The translations under genes and the position numbers were made by a program. Shown here one piece after another: positions 1 through 6,896 of a DNA stretch of 7,727 bases. Source of the stretch: Flavobacteriales bacterium (GTDB lineage: Bacteria; Bacteroidota; Bacteroidia; NORP154); the NCBI GenBank assembly GCA_012965625.1, contig DTSC01000236.1:1-7727 (forward strand), given 5' to 3'. How positions within the stretch are numbered: position 1 is the first letter of the stretch; each line of letters opens with the position of its first letter. The notes beneath the pieces are model-generated. The model searched no databases and was not told the origin of the DNA. It was given only the letters and a program-made list of their open reading frames with translations.

Positions 1-2566
1 AACAAAAAGCAGTATCATTACCTGCTTCAGATAAGGGAAGATGGTTTACGATGACATTTACGGTATCCGAATCCTGACAACCAAATGTTGATGTCACCAT
101 TAGATAGTATGTGGAAGTGTCATTTGGAATCAATGGATTGTTTAGTGAAACATTGGGATTAGCTACGCTGGTATCACTTAATCCGAAGGTTGGCGACCAT
201 AGGTATGAGTACCCTCCAAATCCCAGTGTTCCAATACTACCTGAATCTCCGGAGCATATATAAAGGTCCGGTCCTGCATCGACTAAAGGCAATGGGTATA
301 CCAATACTTCAGTAGTATCGAAGGCTGTACAGTTATAAATACTTGTAGCTACTATATAAATAATGGTATCTATGATGGTGTCACTATTGTTTAGAGAGAT
401 ATTGGGGTTTGAAACTGAAGCATCATTTAAACCGTTAGTCGGTAACCACGAATAGCTATAACCATTTGTATTTATACCTCCAATGGTATCTTCTGCACCA
501 GAGCAAAAAGAAATATCTGGTCCGGCATTAGGAATTGGATAAGGATTTACAATAACCTGAACTGTATCATTTTCAAAACAATTGGGGGCAGTATCTGTAG
601 CTGTAACAATATACAGGAAAGTATCTGGGGCTGATCCAAGGTTTGTTAATGTAATGGTTGGGTCAGATATAAAAGGGTCATTTAAACCCGTTATTGGGCT
701 CCATACATAATCAAAACCAGATAAAGGTGGAGAACCTATTGAAATGGTATCTCCTGAACAGAAGCTAACATCAAGGCCGGCATCCGCTTCGGGAATGGGA
801 TAAATGACTACTCTTACTGTATCAGTATATTGACAACCTGTTAGATTATTGATGCTTGTAATTACATAATAAAATGTATCACGGATACTTGAAAAATTGT
901 TAAGTGTAATTGATGGATCAGAAGCTAATGAATCACTCAACCCGAGGGTAGGATTCCAAAGGTAAGTGTGATTTATCGTTGGCGCCCCACCCAATTGGCC
1001 TGTATCCGAAGAACAGATATACACATCATTTCCTGCATTTGTTATGGGTAACGCATTAATATTTACGTTAAGTGTTATTGGGCCATCTGTACAACCAAGA
1101 TAGCTTGTGGTAGTAACCTGAACGATCCCAATTCCAGTACTATCCCAATCTACTACAATGGAATCAGTCGAACCTCCAGCCACTTGGGTTCCTCCTATTA
1201 TGTTCCAATTATACGTAGCCCCAGCAATAAATGGAACAGTATATGAAATGCCTGTTTCATAAGGACAAACACTTATAGCCCCATTAATAGCCGTGGGGCC
1301 CAAAAATGGATCTACTGTGATTTCATAGACCGAATTTGCTGATTTTGGAGGACATCCATTGTCTCTTACAGAAACGGTAAAAAGGTAGGGGAGGCCTTGT
1401 CCTTGACCACAGGCAGTATTCCAGCAGAAGTTGGACGTTACGATGCTGTCTCCAGTTACAGGAGTATTTATAGTTGCCGCAGGGTTTGTTAAACCTGTAT
1501 CAAAGATGGGGCTAACTATTGTCATTGTTAAGCTATCGCCTAAGGCGTCTGTAAATGTAATTGGAAAGCACAAGCTATCCCCTTCCTCAATAGTATATAC
1601 AGTCTGGCCGCTTCCACTAATATTTGATAGCTCAGGAGCAGGATTAAAAGGACATTCAATAATCTGAAGTTGCATGTCTCTCCTGGTAATGCCAATTAGC
1701 TGATTATTTCTATACTCTCTGATTTCAACTGCTACAACAAATTTTCCTGTATCTGGAGATTGGTATTCTGAATATCCTGTTGCCCCATTGATGAACGAGT
1801 AGCCTCCATTACCAAATGGGGCGTTTTTATTATATCCACCTAGATAAGTTACCGTGTCTATTGGCCAAACCAGTGGGTCAGGTAGGGCAGGAGCTGGGTT
1901 ACCTGAGCCAGCAAGACCATCATAAGGATGTACAAGCGAGAAAATTAATTGATCGCCATCTACATCAAATGCAGTATTGATAATACTCTGCGTATCACCT
2001 ACGCATAAAAAGGGAACAGGGAGGTCAGAAAAAACAGGAGAGCTATTATTTACAAGGCTTGGCGGAATGTAGGCATGGAATGTCATCCCCTGCTGGCCTG
2101 GGCTTAATAAATTTATAATATCACCATTTCTACAGCATCTATTATAGTACAGGTGATACCCTTGGAAACTAAGGGGCAGATCTACCTCTTCTTGATATAC
2201 TACCTCATAAATACAAACATTTGAACCAATTGCACAAGTATCTGATAAATTTAATTCAATCCTGTTTGAATCATAAAGGAGTAAGTCAATATCAGTGCTG
2301 AGAGGAGTCGTTCCTGTGGGTGCTGCAATACCTTCATAGATGCCTATCGACAGGCTCGGTTCTGGAAATCCACCTCCCCAAAAGGGTGAATTGCAATTGA
2401 TATAGGTCTTAAAAATTATTTTATAGTTATAATCTCCGTCGTTATCGGTATCACCCAAATATTCATAGATCAAATTTCCTCCCATTAAGTGAGTGGCATT
2501 TGATCCTTGCGAAAAGAGAATCAGCAAAGCAAAAACCCATAAAAACCTATTTAATGATAGCTTCAT
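1..2566 (-). CDS. Large secreted repeat protein, Ig/PKD-like, 3' end outside window
   Basis: The reading frame is open from the ATG at 2566 to the left edge: 855 codons with no stop. The codon directly before the ATG is an in-frame TAA, so no earlier start exists. Residues 1-24 look like a signal peptide (basic MKLSLNR start, hydrophobic core, SNA before the predicted cut). The mature N-terminus starts THLMGG and includes a YYNRCCRN motif near residues 140-147. This resembles the N-terminal module of many Bacteroidota secreted proteins annotated as gliding-motility-associated. Residues about 305-421 look like an Ig- or cadherin-like segment. Residues 434-501 look like a PKD-like (PKD_6) domain with a GATYNW motif. 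From residue 506 onward there is a tandem array of about 84-residue repeats. No catalytic motif is visible. Inference: a T9SS-exported surface or adhesion protein, possibly ending in a type B (CHU_C) sorting domain to the left. It lies 14 nt after the upstream surface-protein gene, probably in the same operon. No clear Shine-Dalgarno sequence precedes it. Confidence 0.88.
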   Translation of the reverse strand, partial: MKLSLNRFLWVFALLILFSQGSNATHLMGGNLIYEYLGDTDNDGDYNYKIIFKTYINCNSPFWGGGFPEPSLSIGIYEGIAAPTGTTPLSTDIDLLLYDSNRIELNLSDTCAIGSNVCIYEVVYQEEVDLPLSFQGYHLYYNRCCRNGDIINLLSPGQQGMTFHAYIPPSLVNNSSPVFSDLPVPFLCVGDTQSIINTAFDVDGDQLIFSLVHPYDGLAGSGNPAPALPDPLVWPIDTVTYLGGYNKNAPFGNGGYSFINGATGYSEYQSPDTGKFVVAVEIREYRNNQLIGITRRDMQLQIIECPFNPAPELSNISGSGQTVYTIEEGDSLCFPITFTDALGDSLTMTIVSPIFDTGLTNPAATINTPVTGDSIVTSNFCWNTACGQGQGLPYLFTVSVRDNGCPPKSANSVYEITVDPFLGPTAINGAISVCPYETGISYTVPFIAGATYNWNIIGGTQVAGGSTDSIVVDWDSTGIGIVQVTTTSYLGCTDGPITLNVNINALPITNAGNDVYICSSDTGQLGGAPTINHTYLWNPTLGLSDSLASDPSITLNNFSSIRDTFYYVITSINNLTGCQYTDTVRVVIYPIPEADAGLDVSFCSGDTISIGSPPLSGFDYVWSPITGLNDPFISDPTITLTNLGSAPDTFLYIVTATDTAPNCFENDTVQVIVNPYPIPNAGPDISFCSGAEDTIGGINTNGYSYSWLPTNGLNDASVSNPNISLNNSDTIIDTIIYIVATSIYNCTAFDTTEVLVYPLPLVDAGPDLYICSGDSGSIGTLGFGGYSYLWSPTFGLSDTSVANPNVSLNNPLIPNDTSTYYLMVTSTFGCQDSDTVNVIVNHLPLSEAGNDTAFC
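2..1051 (-). repeat. Tandem array of ~84-residue Ig/PKD-like repeats, four full and one cut
   Basis: Within the left-hand surface protein, residues 506-590, 591-675, 676-758 and 759-842 form consecutive repeats of 85, 85, 83 and 84 residues. A fifth begins at residue 843 and is cut by the window edge. Each opens with a hydrophobic residue and Pro, then xAGxD, then two or three residues and F/I-C-S. The middle is Y-x-W-x-P-x-x-GL-x-D, then S/N-x-P/D, then L-x-N. The end is D-T-x-x-Y, a Cys, then DT and V-x-V. The matching DNA blocks are 1051-797, 796-542, 541-293, 292-41 and 40-2. The repeats are clearly homologous but diverged, so the array is old rather than a recent slippage product. The two conserved Cys per repeat (after AGxD, and before the closing DT) could form an intradomain disulfide; this is inference. 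Confidence 0.85.
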
Positions 2567-2580
2567 TTATTGGTGATGAG

Positions 2581-5500
2581 TCAATTCTTGATTATTTTTT
2601 TGGTTAATTGGTAACGTGCGGATGTAAAACTGATAAAATAGATTCCATCTCGATACTCTGACAGGTCTATCTCAAAATTTTTATTACCTGCTATAGACAA
2701 ATTGTATAAAGCTTGGATTTCTCCAAGAATATTTTCTACTTTTATGGATATTTGCTCGCCTATTAAACCATCAACACTTAATTTTCCATCAGTTGGATTT
2801 GGATAGATATTTATTAAATCCCTTATTTCAATTTCGCTAGATCCAATATAAGCAATTACAACGATGGTCTTGCTTGCTGTATCTATACAACCATTGCTGT
2901 TTTCAACAATTAAAGACACGGTATATTGGCCAAGAGACGTATAGATATAAATAGGATTTTGCATATTGGTAGTATTACCATCTCCGAAATCCCAGGTCCA
3001 AGAGACTGGATTGTTTATGCTATTATCAGTAAAAGATCCTGGCAAATTTTGATATAAGGTGTCATCAACTATCAGGCCGGCAACAATTGAGTCAACTAGA
3101 ATTGATTTTGTAATGCTGTCTGCTCCTATAAGGTTGGTCGTTTTCAAGGTAACCTGATATTCTCCGGGAGGTCCATTAAAGCAAATATTTTGGGGATTTT
3201 GATCTGTTGAAGAGCCTGGTGTTGCTCCATCAAAGGTCCATTCCCATGTATTTGCATTAATACTTTGATCTGTGAAATTGATGCATTCACCTGAGCATAT
3301 CACCATATCATCAGCAATGAAATTGGAAGATGGGGGAGGGCAATTGTTGATACTAATAAGATCTACCATTGTAATGCTGTCTGTCCCGCTTAGATTTGAG
3401 CTAATCAGGCTTACCGTAAATGTTCCGGTATCAGGATAACATATGTCAATAGGATTTTGGGCGGAAGAAGTATCTGGGTTTCCTCCAGGGAATGACCAGG
3501 CCCAACTTGTAGGACTATTAGTGCTTTGATCCATAAAAGACATACAAGCACCAACACATCCGTTAGTATTGCTAACACTAAAGGAAGCTGTGGGTATGCA
3601 AGAGGTCACAGTTATATATCCTGCCTTAGTTAACGAATCTGAGCCATTGCCATTTGAGGCTATAAGTGTGACTGGAAAAGTTCCGGCAGTATCATAACAA
3701 ATATTGCTTGGATTCTGGAGGTTGGAGCTGCTGGTATTAGATCCTGTAAAGGTCCAGCTCCAGGAATTGGGAGTATTGCTTGTAAGGTCAGAAAAAGAGA
3801 TGCATTCACCACGGCAGATGGAAGTAATACTGGCTCCAAAATCTGCAACAGGTGGTGGACAAGATAGAATTGTAATCATGGTATTTAAGTTTTTCACGTC
3901 AGTTCCATAGGAGTTAGAAACAATTAGCTTTACTGGATAAGTGCCAGGGCTAGAATAACAAATATTGCTTGGATTTTGATCCGTAGAGGTATTTGGAGAT
4001 GCACCTGTGAATGTCCAGCTCCAGGTGGTAGGGTTATTGGTGCTGAGGTCAGTAAAATCTATACAGTTCCCCTCACAGAAAAGAGAATCTGAAGAGGAAA
4101 AGTTAGATACAGGCGGTAGTCCTACAACAATAGCATAATCCTCTGCCTGGCCATACCAGAGGCTTGTGCAAGGATCTGGGCCACTGCCTGAAAAATCAGA
4201 AGAAACTCTCATTCTCAAAGCAGTATCTTTTACTGTTCCAATTGGAATGTTAATAGAACCGGTAGGGTTAAACGCGTCATCAGCGGTAAATACTCTTTCA
4301 GTGTTATCATCAAGTACTCCATCATTATTTAAATCTATCCAGATTCTTGTGTCCTGGGGGTTGCTAATTCCTGTAAGTACAGAAATAGAATACGACTGGC
4401 CTTCAATTACATAGGATTGTACTGTACAGGAGTAATCAACATACCCGTCAGAACCGTTTCCAGTAGAATTGTTGATCCCATTAAAATTCACATTGTAAAT
4501 TCCGTAACCACAACAATAACTGAGGGTACTTGGAGTACATGAAGATGCAATTGGGCCGCTACCAATAGCTATAGTTGTAAAATTTTGAATAGTGATTGTA
4601 TCACTGCCATTTGAGTTAGACACCGTGAGAGTTACAGTATATTCGCCATTTGTAGAATAGGCATGAATGGGGTTTTGTAAATTACTGGTATTACCATCAC
4701 CAAAATCCCATAACCAAAAAGTGGGAACGTTGGATGAAAGGTCAGTAAATGAAACAGAACCGTCACAGGAAATCGTGCTTAATGCATTAAAATTAGCCAC
4801 TGGCGGATTGGTGTTTGGCGAAATGGTAATTGAATAGTCTTCTGTCTGTCCCCTAACTTGGTTATTACAAGGGGTTGGATCTGGTTCAAAATCATAATCT
4901 GCCGAGACTCTCAGCCTTAATGGTGCGTTTAAAACTGCTCCTGGAGAGATCGTAATGTTTCCACTAGCGACCAATACACTGGTAGCACTAAATACCAGCT
5001 CTGTAACATCGTCTAAAATGCCGTCATTATTGTAATCCAGCCATACCTTAACATTATTCAATCCAGGTGAAGAGCTGCTCATGTCTATAGAGATACTATA
5101 TGTCTGGCCTTCGATAACATTTGTTCCAAATGAGCAGGAGAGGTCTTCATATCCTGCTGATCCATCCGTTGTCGTGCTGTTTATGGTATTAAAAGCCACA
5201 TTTGTAATTCCAAATCCACAACAATAAGATGATGTTGATGGTGTGCAAGATGCGGGACTTGGCCCATTAGATGTTACAGTTATATAATTGCTAAAAGTTA
5301 TGGAATCTGTGCCGTATTGGTTGGATGTTATTAACTTAACAGAATATGTTCCATCAATAGTATAATTATGAGTTGGGTGCTGTACAGTATCCGTAGAACC
5401 ATCTCCAAAATCCCAAAACCAAGTAGTAGGAGAGAGGGTTGAAAGATCTGTAAAGTTGATTAAACCATTACAGGTCATTGTGGCATCAGCAATAAAATTG

Positions 5501-6732
5501 GAAACTGGAGGCACAGTATTTGGCTGGATAAAAACAGAATAATCTTCAAATTGCCCATATTGTACATCTGTACATGGAGATGGCTGGGGATTTGTTAACC
5601 AGTCTGATCCAATTCTCATGCGCAGATATGTGCCAAGAACAGGGTTGTTTGGTAAGGTAATGGTACCTGTATGGTTAGTTAATATTCCCAATGAACTAAA
5701 GGCAAGCTCGCTTCCACTAAAGCTTCCATCATTGTTATAGTCAATCCAGGCGACTACATTTTCCATATAATTAGGGCCTGTTTCTACAGCAATGTTATAT
5801 GTTTGGCCCATAGTTACTATGGTATTGCCTGAGCATGTAAAGTCCATATAACCTTCATTTCCATTTGAAGAACTATTATTAATCGATTCAAATAAAACAT
5901 TGTAAATCCCCATCTGACAGCAATATCCGGTAGTGGCCGGCGTGCAAGACGCAGTAATAGTACCTACAATGGTTACAACGATATAGTTTGTGAATGTGAT
6001 TGAGTCAGCACCAAAATTATTGCTTACAGTTAAGGAGACGGTATATGTGCCATCTACCAAGTAGCTATGGCTAGGATGTTGAAGGTTGCTGGTATTGCCA
6101 TCACCAAAATCCCAAATCCATGATGTGGGAATATTGAGACTTTGATCTGTGAAGTTGATCGTTCCGCTGCATGTAAATGTGGTGTCTGAAGAGAAATTAG
6201 CGACAGGAGGTTGCGTATTTGCCTGGAGAATTACTGTGTAATCTTCAGTCTCACCCCAGTTAAAATTATTGCAAGATTGATTTGCATTAATAGTCTGGTT
6301 GAATTTTGACCTGACCCGCATTCTGGTAGAACCAGTAAGTGCTGAAGTTGAGATTATTATTGAATCACTAAACAAGTTATTGCTTGCATTCGGTGAGGCG
6401 TAAATAAATTCATCCACATCGTTAAAGTCATCATCTTGATTGTAATCAATCCAAACCCCGAATCCCTGGGCAAAACTAGAACCACCTTGCATGGTAATAG
6501 CATACTTATTACCAATAATAACCGTAGTGCTAAGGTTTGTGTTTATATAACTAGTTGTATTGCAATTGCTTCCTCCTGAGTTTAAGTTGGAGATGGTGTT
6601 AAAGGTGAAGTTGTTGATTTCGACTCCGAGACTGCAATTTGCATTTGGGGTACAATATGCTCCAAAACCAGAGATTGGCAAGACCACAAAAATCTGTATT
6701 GCCAGAATGGTTCGGTATAATTTACGGATCAT
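2581..6732 (-). CDS. Secreted GEVED/PKD multidomain protein with T9SS type A sorting domain
   Basis: A complete 1383-residue protein. The ATG at 6732 is the only reasonable start: an in-frame TAA lies at 6753-6751 with no start codon between, and AAAAAGG sits 6 nt upstream. Residues 1-25 are a signal peptide (basic MIRKLYR, hydrophobic core, GFGA). Then come GEVED domains at about 26-170, 263-402, 496-637 and 732-870, each with a W-I/L-D acidic loop and a GxxED motif. They alternate with PKD domains at about 176-256, 409-488, 644-723 and 874-957. Further PKD domains lie at 961-1044, 1047-1129, 1135-1212 and 1217-1293. Residues 1306-1383 are a T9SS type A C-terminal domain (IYPNPTDG, DGIYF, KKIIKN). 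Known for these families: PKD and GEVED modules are non-catalytic beta-sandwich or putative binding modules of surface proteins, and the C-terminal domain directs export across the outer membrane. Inference: a surface-anchored or secreted adhesin or matrix protein whose ligand is unknown. It is the first gene of a probable two-gene unit with the gene starting at 2566. Confidence 0.93.
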   Translation of the reverse strand: MIRKLYRTILAIQIFVVLPISGFGAYCTPNANCSLGVEINNFTFNTISNLNSGGSNCNTTSYINTNLSTTVIIGNKYAITMQGGSSFAQGFGVWIDYNQDDDFNDVDEFIYASPNASNNLFSDSIIISTSALTGSTRMRVRSKFNQTINANQSCNNFNWGETEDYTVILQANTQPPVANFSSDTTFTCSGTINFTDQSLNIPTSWIWDFGDGNTSNLQHPSHSYLVDGTYTVSLTVSNNFGADSITFTNYIVVTIVGTITASCTPATTGYCCQMGIYNVLFESINNSSSNGNEGYMDFTCSGNTIVTMGQTYNIAVETGPNYMENVVAWIDYNNDGSFSGSELAFSSLGILTNHTGTITLPNNPVLGTYLRMRIGSDWLTNPQPSPCTDVQYGQFEDYSVFIQPNTVPPVSNFIADATMTCNGLINFTDLSTLSPTTWFWDFGDGSTDTVQHPTHNYTIDGTYSVKLITSNQYGTDSITFSNYITVTSNGPSPASCTPSTSSYCCGFGITNVAFNTINSTTTDGSAGYEDLSCSFGTNVIEGQTYSISIDMSSSSPGLNNVKVWLDYNNDGILDDVTELVFSATSVLVASGNITISPGAVLNAPLRLRVSADYDFEPDPTPCNNQVRGQTEDYSITISPNTNPPVANFNALSTISCDGSVSFTDLSSNVPTFWLWDFGDGNTSNLQNPIHAYSTNGEYTVTLTVSNSNGSDTITIQNFTTIAIGSGPIASSCTPSTLSYCCGYGIYNVNFNGINNSTGNGSDGYVDYSCTVQSYVIEGQSYSISVLTGISNPQDTRIWIDLNNDGVLDDNTERVFTADDAFNPTGSINIPIGTVKDTALRMRVSSDFSGSGPDPCTSLWYGQAEDYAIVVGLPPVSNFSSSDSLFCEGNCIDFTDLSTNNPTTWSWTFTGASPNTSTDQNPSNICYSSPGTYPVKLIVSNSYGTDVKNLNTMITILSCPPPVADFGASITSICRGECISFSDLTSNTPNSWSWTFTGSNTSSSNLQNPSNICYDTAGTFPVTLIASNGNGSDSLTKAGYITVTSCIPTASFSVSNTNGCVGACMSFMDQSTNSPTSWAWSFPGGNPDTSSAQNPIDICYPDTGTFTVSLISSNLSGTDSITMVDLISINNCPPPSSNFIADDMVICSGECINFTDQSINANTWEWTFDGATPGSSTDQNPQNICFNGPPGEYQVTLKTTNLIGADSITKSILVDSIVAGLIVDDTLYQNLPGSFTDNSINNPVSWTWDFGDGNTTNMQNPIYIYTSLGQYTVSLIVENSNGCIDTASKTIVVIAYIGSSEIEIRDLINIYPNPTDGKLSVDGLIGEQISIKVENILGEIQALYNLSIAGNKNFEIDLSEYRDGIYFISFTSARYQLTKKIIKN
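2584..2817 (-). other. T9SS type A C-terminal sorting domain (Por_Secre_tail) coding segment
   Basis: Residues 1306-1383 of the GEVED/PKD protein. Visible hallmarks are INIYPNPTDG at the start, a beta-rich middle with KVENILGE, a DGIYFISF strand and a basic KKIIKN tail at the extreme C-terminus. In Bacteroidota with a type IX secretion system, this domain targets the protein to the outer-membrane translocon. There it is normally cleaved off, leaving the protein attached to the cell surface or released. It lies directly after the last PKD domain with a short linker, which is the usual placement. Confidence 0.9.
3097..4113 (-). repeat. Tandem array of four cysteine-containing PKD domains
   Basis: Residues about 874-957, 961-1044, 1047-1129 and 1135-1212 are four consecutive PKD-like units with a pitch of about 86-88 residues. 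They differ from the WDFGDG type. Each has a C-x3-C pair before the F-x-D/F-M-D motif (C886/C890, C973/C977, C1059/C1063, C1146/C1150). Each then has a W-x-W-x-F core, then QNP and an I-C-Y/F cysteine (C925, C1012, C1098, C1184). A fourth Cys follows the first three units (C958, C1045, C1131), usually before a proline. The core replaces DFGDG with TFTG, SFPG or TFDG. This Cys-containing PKD form is familiar in Bacteroidota surface proteins. Disulfide bonding is inferred, not shown. Confidence 0.8.
3694..3975. repeat. 21-nt perfect direct repeat, 261 nt apart, within the PKD array
   Basis: The plus-strand stretch at 3694-3714 is identical over 21 nt to that at 3955-3975. The offset is 261 nt, exactly 87 codons, and both copies encode the NPSNICY core of neighbouring PKD units (the fourth and fifth PKD domains). 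Flanking DNA is less similar. This is best read as a remnant of in-frame module duplication or local gene conversion rather than a separate element. Confidence 0.7.
4123..6657 (-). repeat. GEVED-PKD super-repeat, period about 235 residues
   Basis: The GEVED modules begin near residues 26, 263, 496 and 732, so the composite unit repeats every 233-237 residues (about 705 nt). The second, third and fourth GEVED units share an opening of SCTP, then YCC, G-I-x-NV, GY-x-D and a Cys. All four have a W-I/L-D-x-N loop and a closing GETED, GQFED, GQTED or GQAED followed by Y. PKD1-3, which follow the first three units, carry the classic WDFGDG motif (residues 207-212, 440-445 and 675-680). The PKD after the fourth GEVED belongs to a different, cysteine-containing class. 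The first GEVED unit is the most diverged and lacks the YCC pair. Confidence 0.85.
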
Positions 6733-6896
6733 AGCAGGCCTTTTTGGCGATTATTAAATTAGAAAAATTGTCTATATACTATAAACGAAGTCACACACAT
6801 TTGGGTTGCTCTTTTTAGATACAACTTTTTACATTTTGTACGGTTTAAACTAATTTATGGTATTTCTGAAAAATAACGAAAAAAAATTGGATTTTC
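6733..6896 (-). promoter_or_regulatory. AT-rich intergenic leader, probable promoter region of the surface-protein unit
   Basis: This 164-nt gap separates the stop of the FAD oxidase gene from the start of the GEVED/PKD gene. It is the only non-trivial gene-free stretch in the window and is very AT-rich. I looked on the minus strand for the Bacteroidota promoter pattern (TTG, then TAnnTTTG) and found no full match. A TATAGT-like stretch at 6776-6781 has no convincing partner upstream. No strong hairpin, riboswitch-like structure or small ORF was seen. The call rests on position only, and read-through from the oxidase gene is possible. Confidence 0.35.
6739..6745 (-). promoter_or_regulatory. 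Possible ribosome binding site AAAAAGG
   Basis: Read on the minus strand, AAAAAGG ends 6 nt before the ATG at 6732, an acceptable Shine-Dalgarno position. It supports that start, but many Bacteroidota genes do not depend on such sites and the match is short. Confidence 0.35.

Noticed and set aside
2..1051. Regular ~252-nt periodicity considered as CRISPR-like or a satellite repeat
   Set aside because: The period is whole codons in a single open frame, repeats are conserved at the protein rather than the DNA level, and there are no short identical repeats with unique spacers.
1431..1667. Plus-strand open frame of 78 codons
   Set aside because: It is antisense to the continuous minus-strand frame that runs from 2566 to the left edge. 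That frame has a signal peptide, recognisable domains and repeats. The plus-strand product has no recognisable motif.
3660..3848. Minus-strand frame of 62 codons
   Set aside because: It is in a different frame within the PKD array of the large gene, with no plausible start signal or motif.
3704..4414. Plus-strand frames at 3704-3910 and 4166-4414
   Set aside because: They lie inside the 1383-residue minus-strand gene, have no family features, and arise from the biased composition of the repeats.
6560..6757. Plus-strand frame across the start of the large gene
   Set aside because: It is antisense to the signal peptide and first GEVED module and has no recognisable product.
6832..6840. Plus-strand TACATTTTG as a Bacteroidota -7 element
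   Set aside because: The spacing is one base too long for TAnnTTTG and no plus-strand gene follows it.
6843..6850. Palindrome GTTTAAAC in the gap
   Set aside because: An isolated 8-nt palindrome in very AT-rich DNA is expected by chance, and no second copy was seen in the gap.
6879..6896. Possible intrinsic terminator after the oxidase gene (weak stem followed by eight T on the minus strand)
   Set aside because: The only stems are three G/C-containing pairs (GGA/TCC) or an AT-only AAAAT/ATTTT stem with a 3-nt loop. Both are too weak to call; the T run fits the general AT-richness of the gap.
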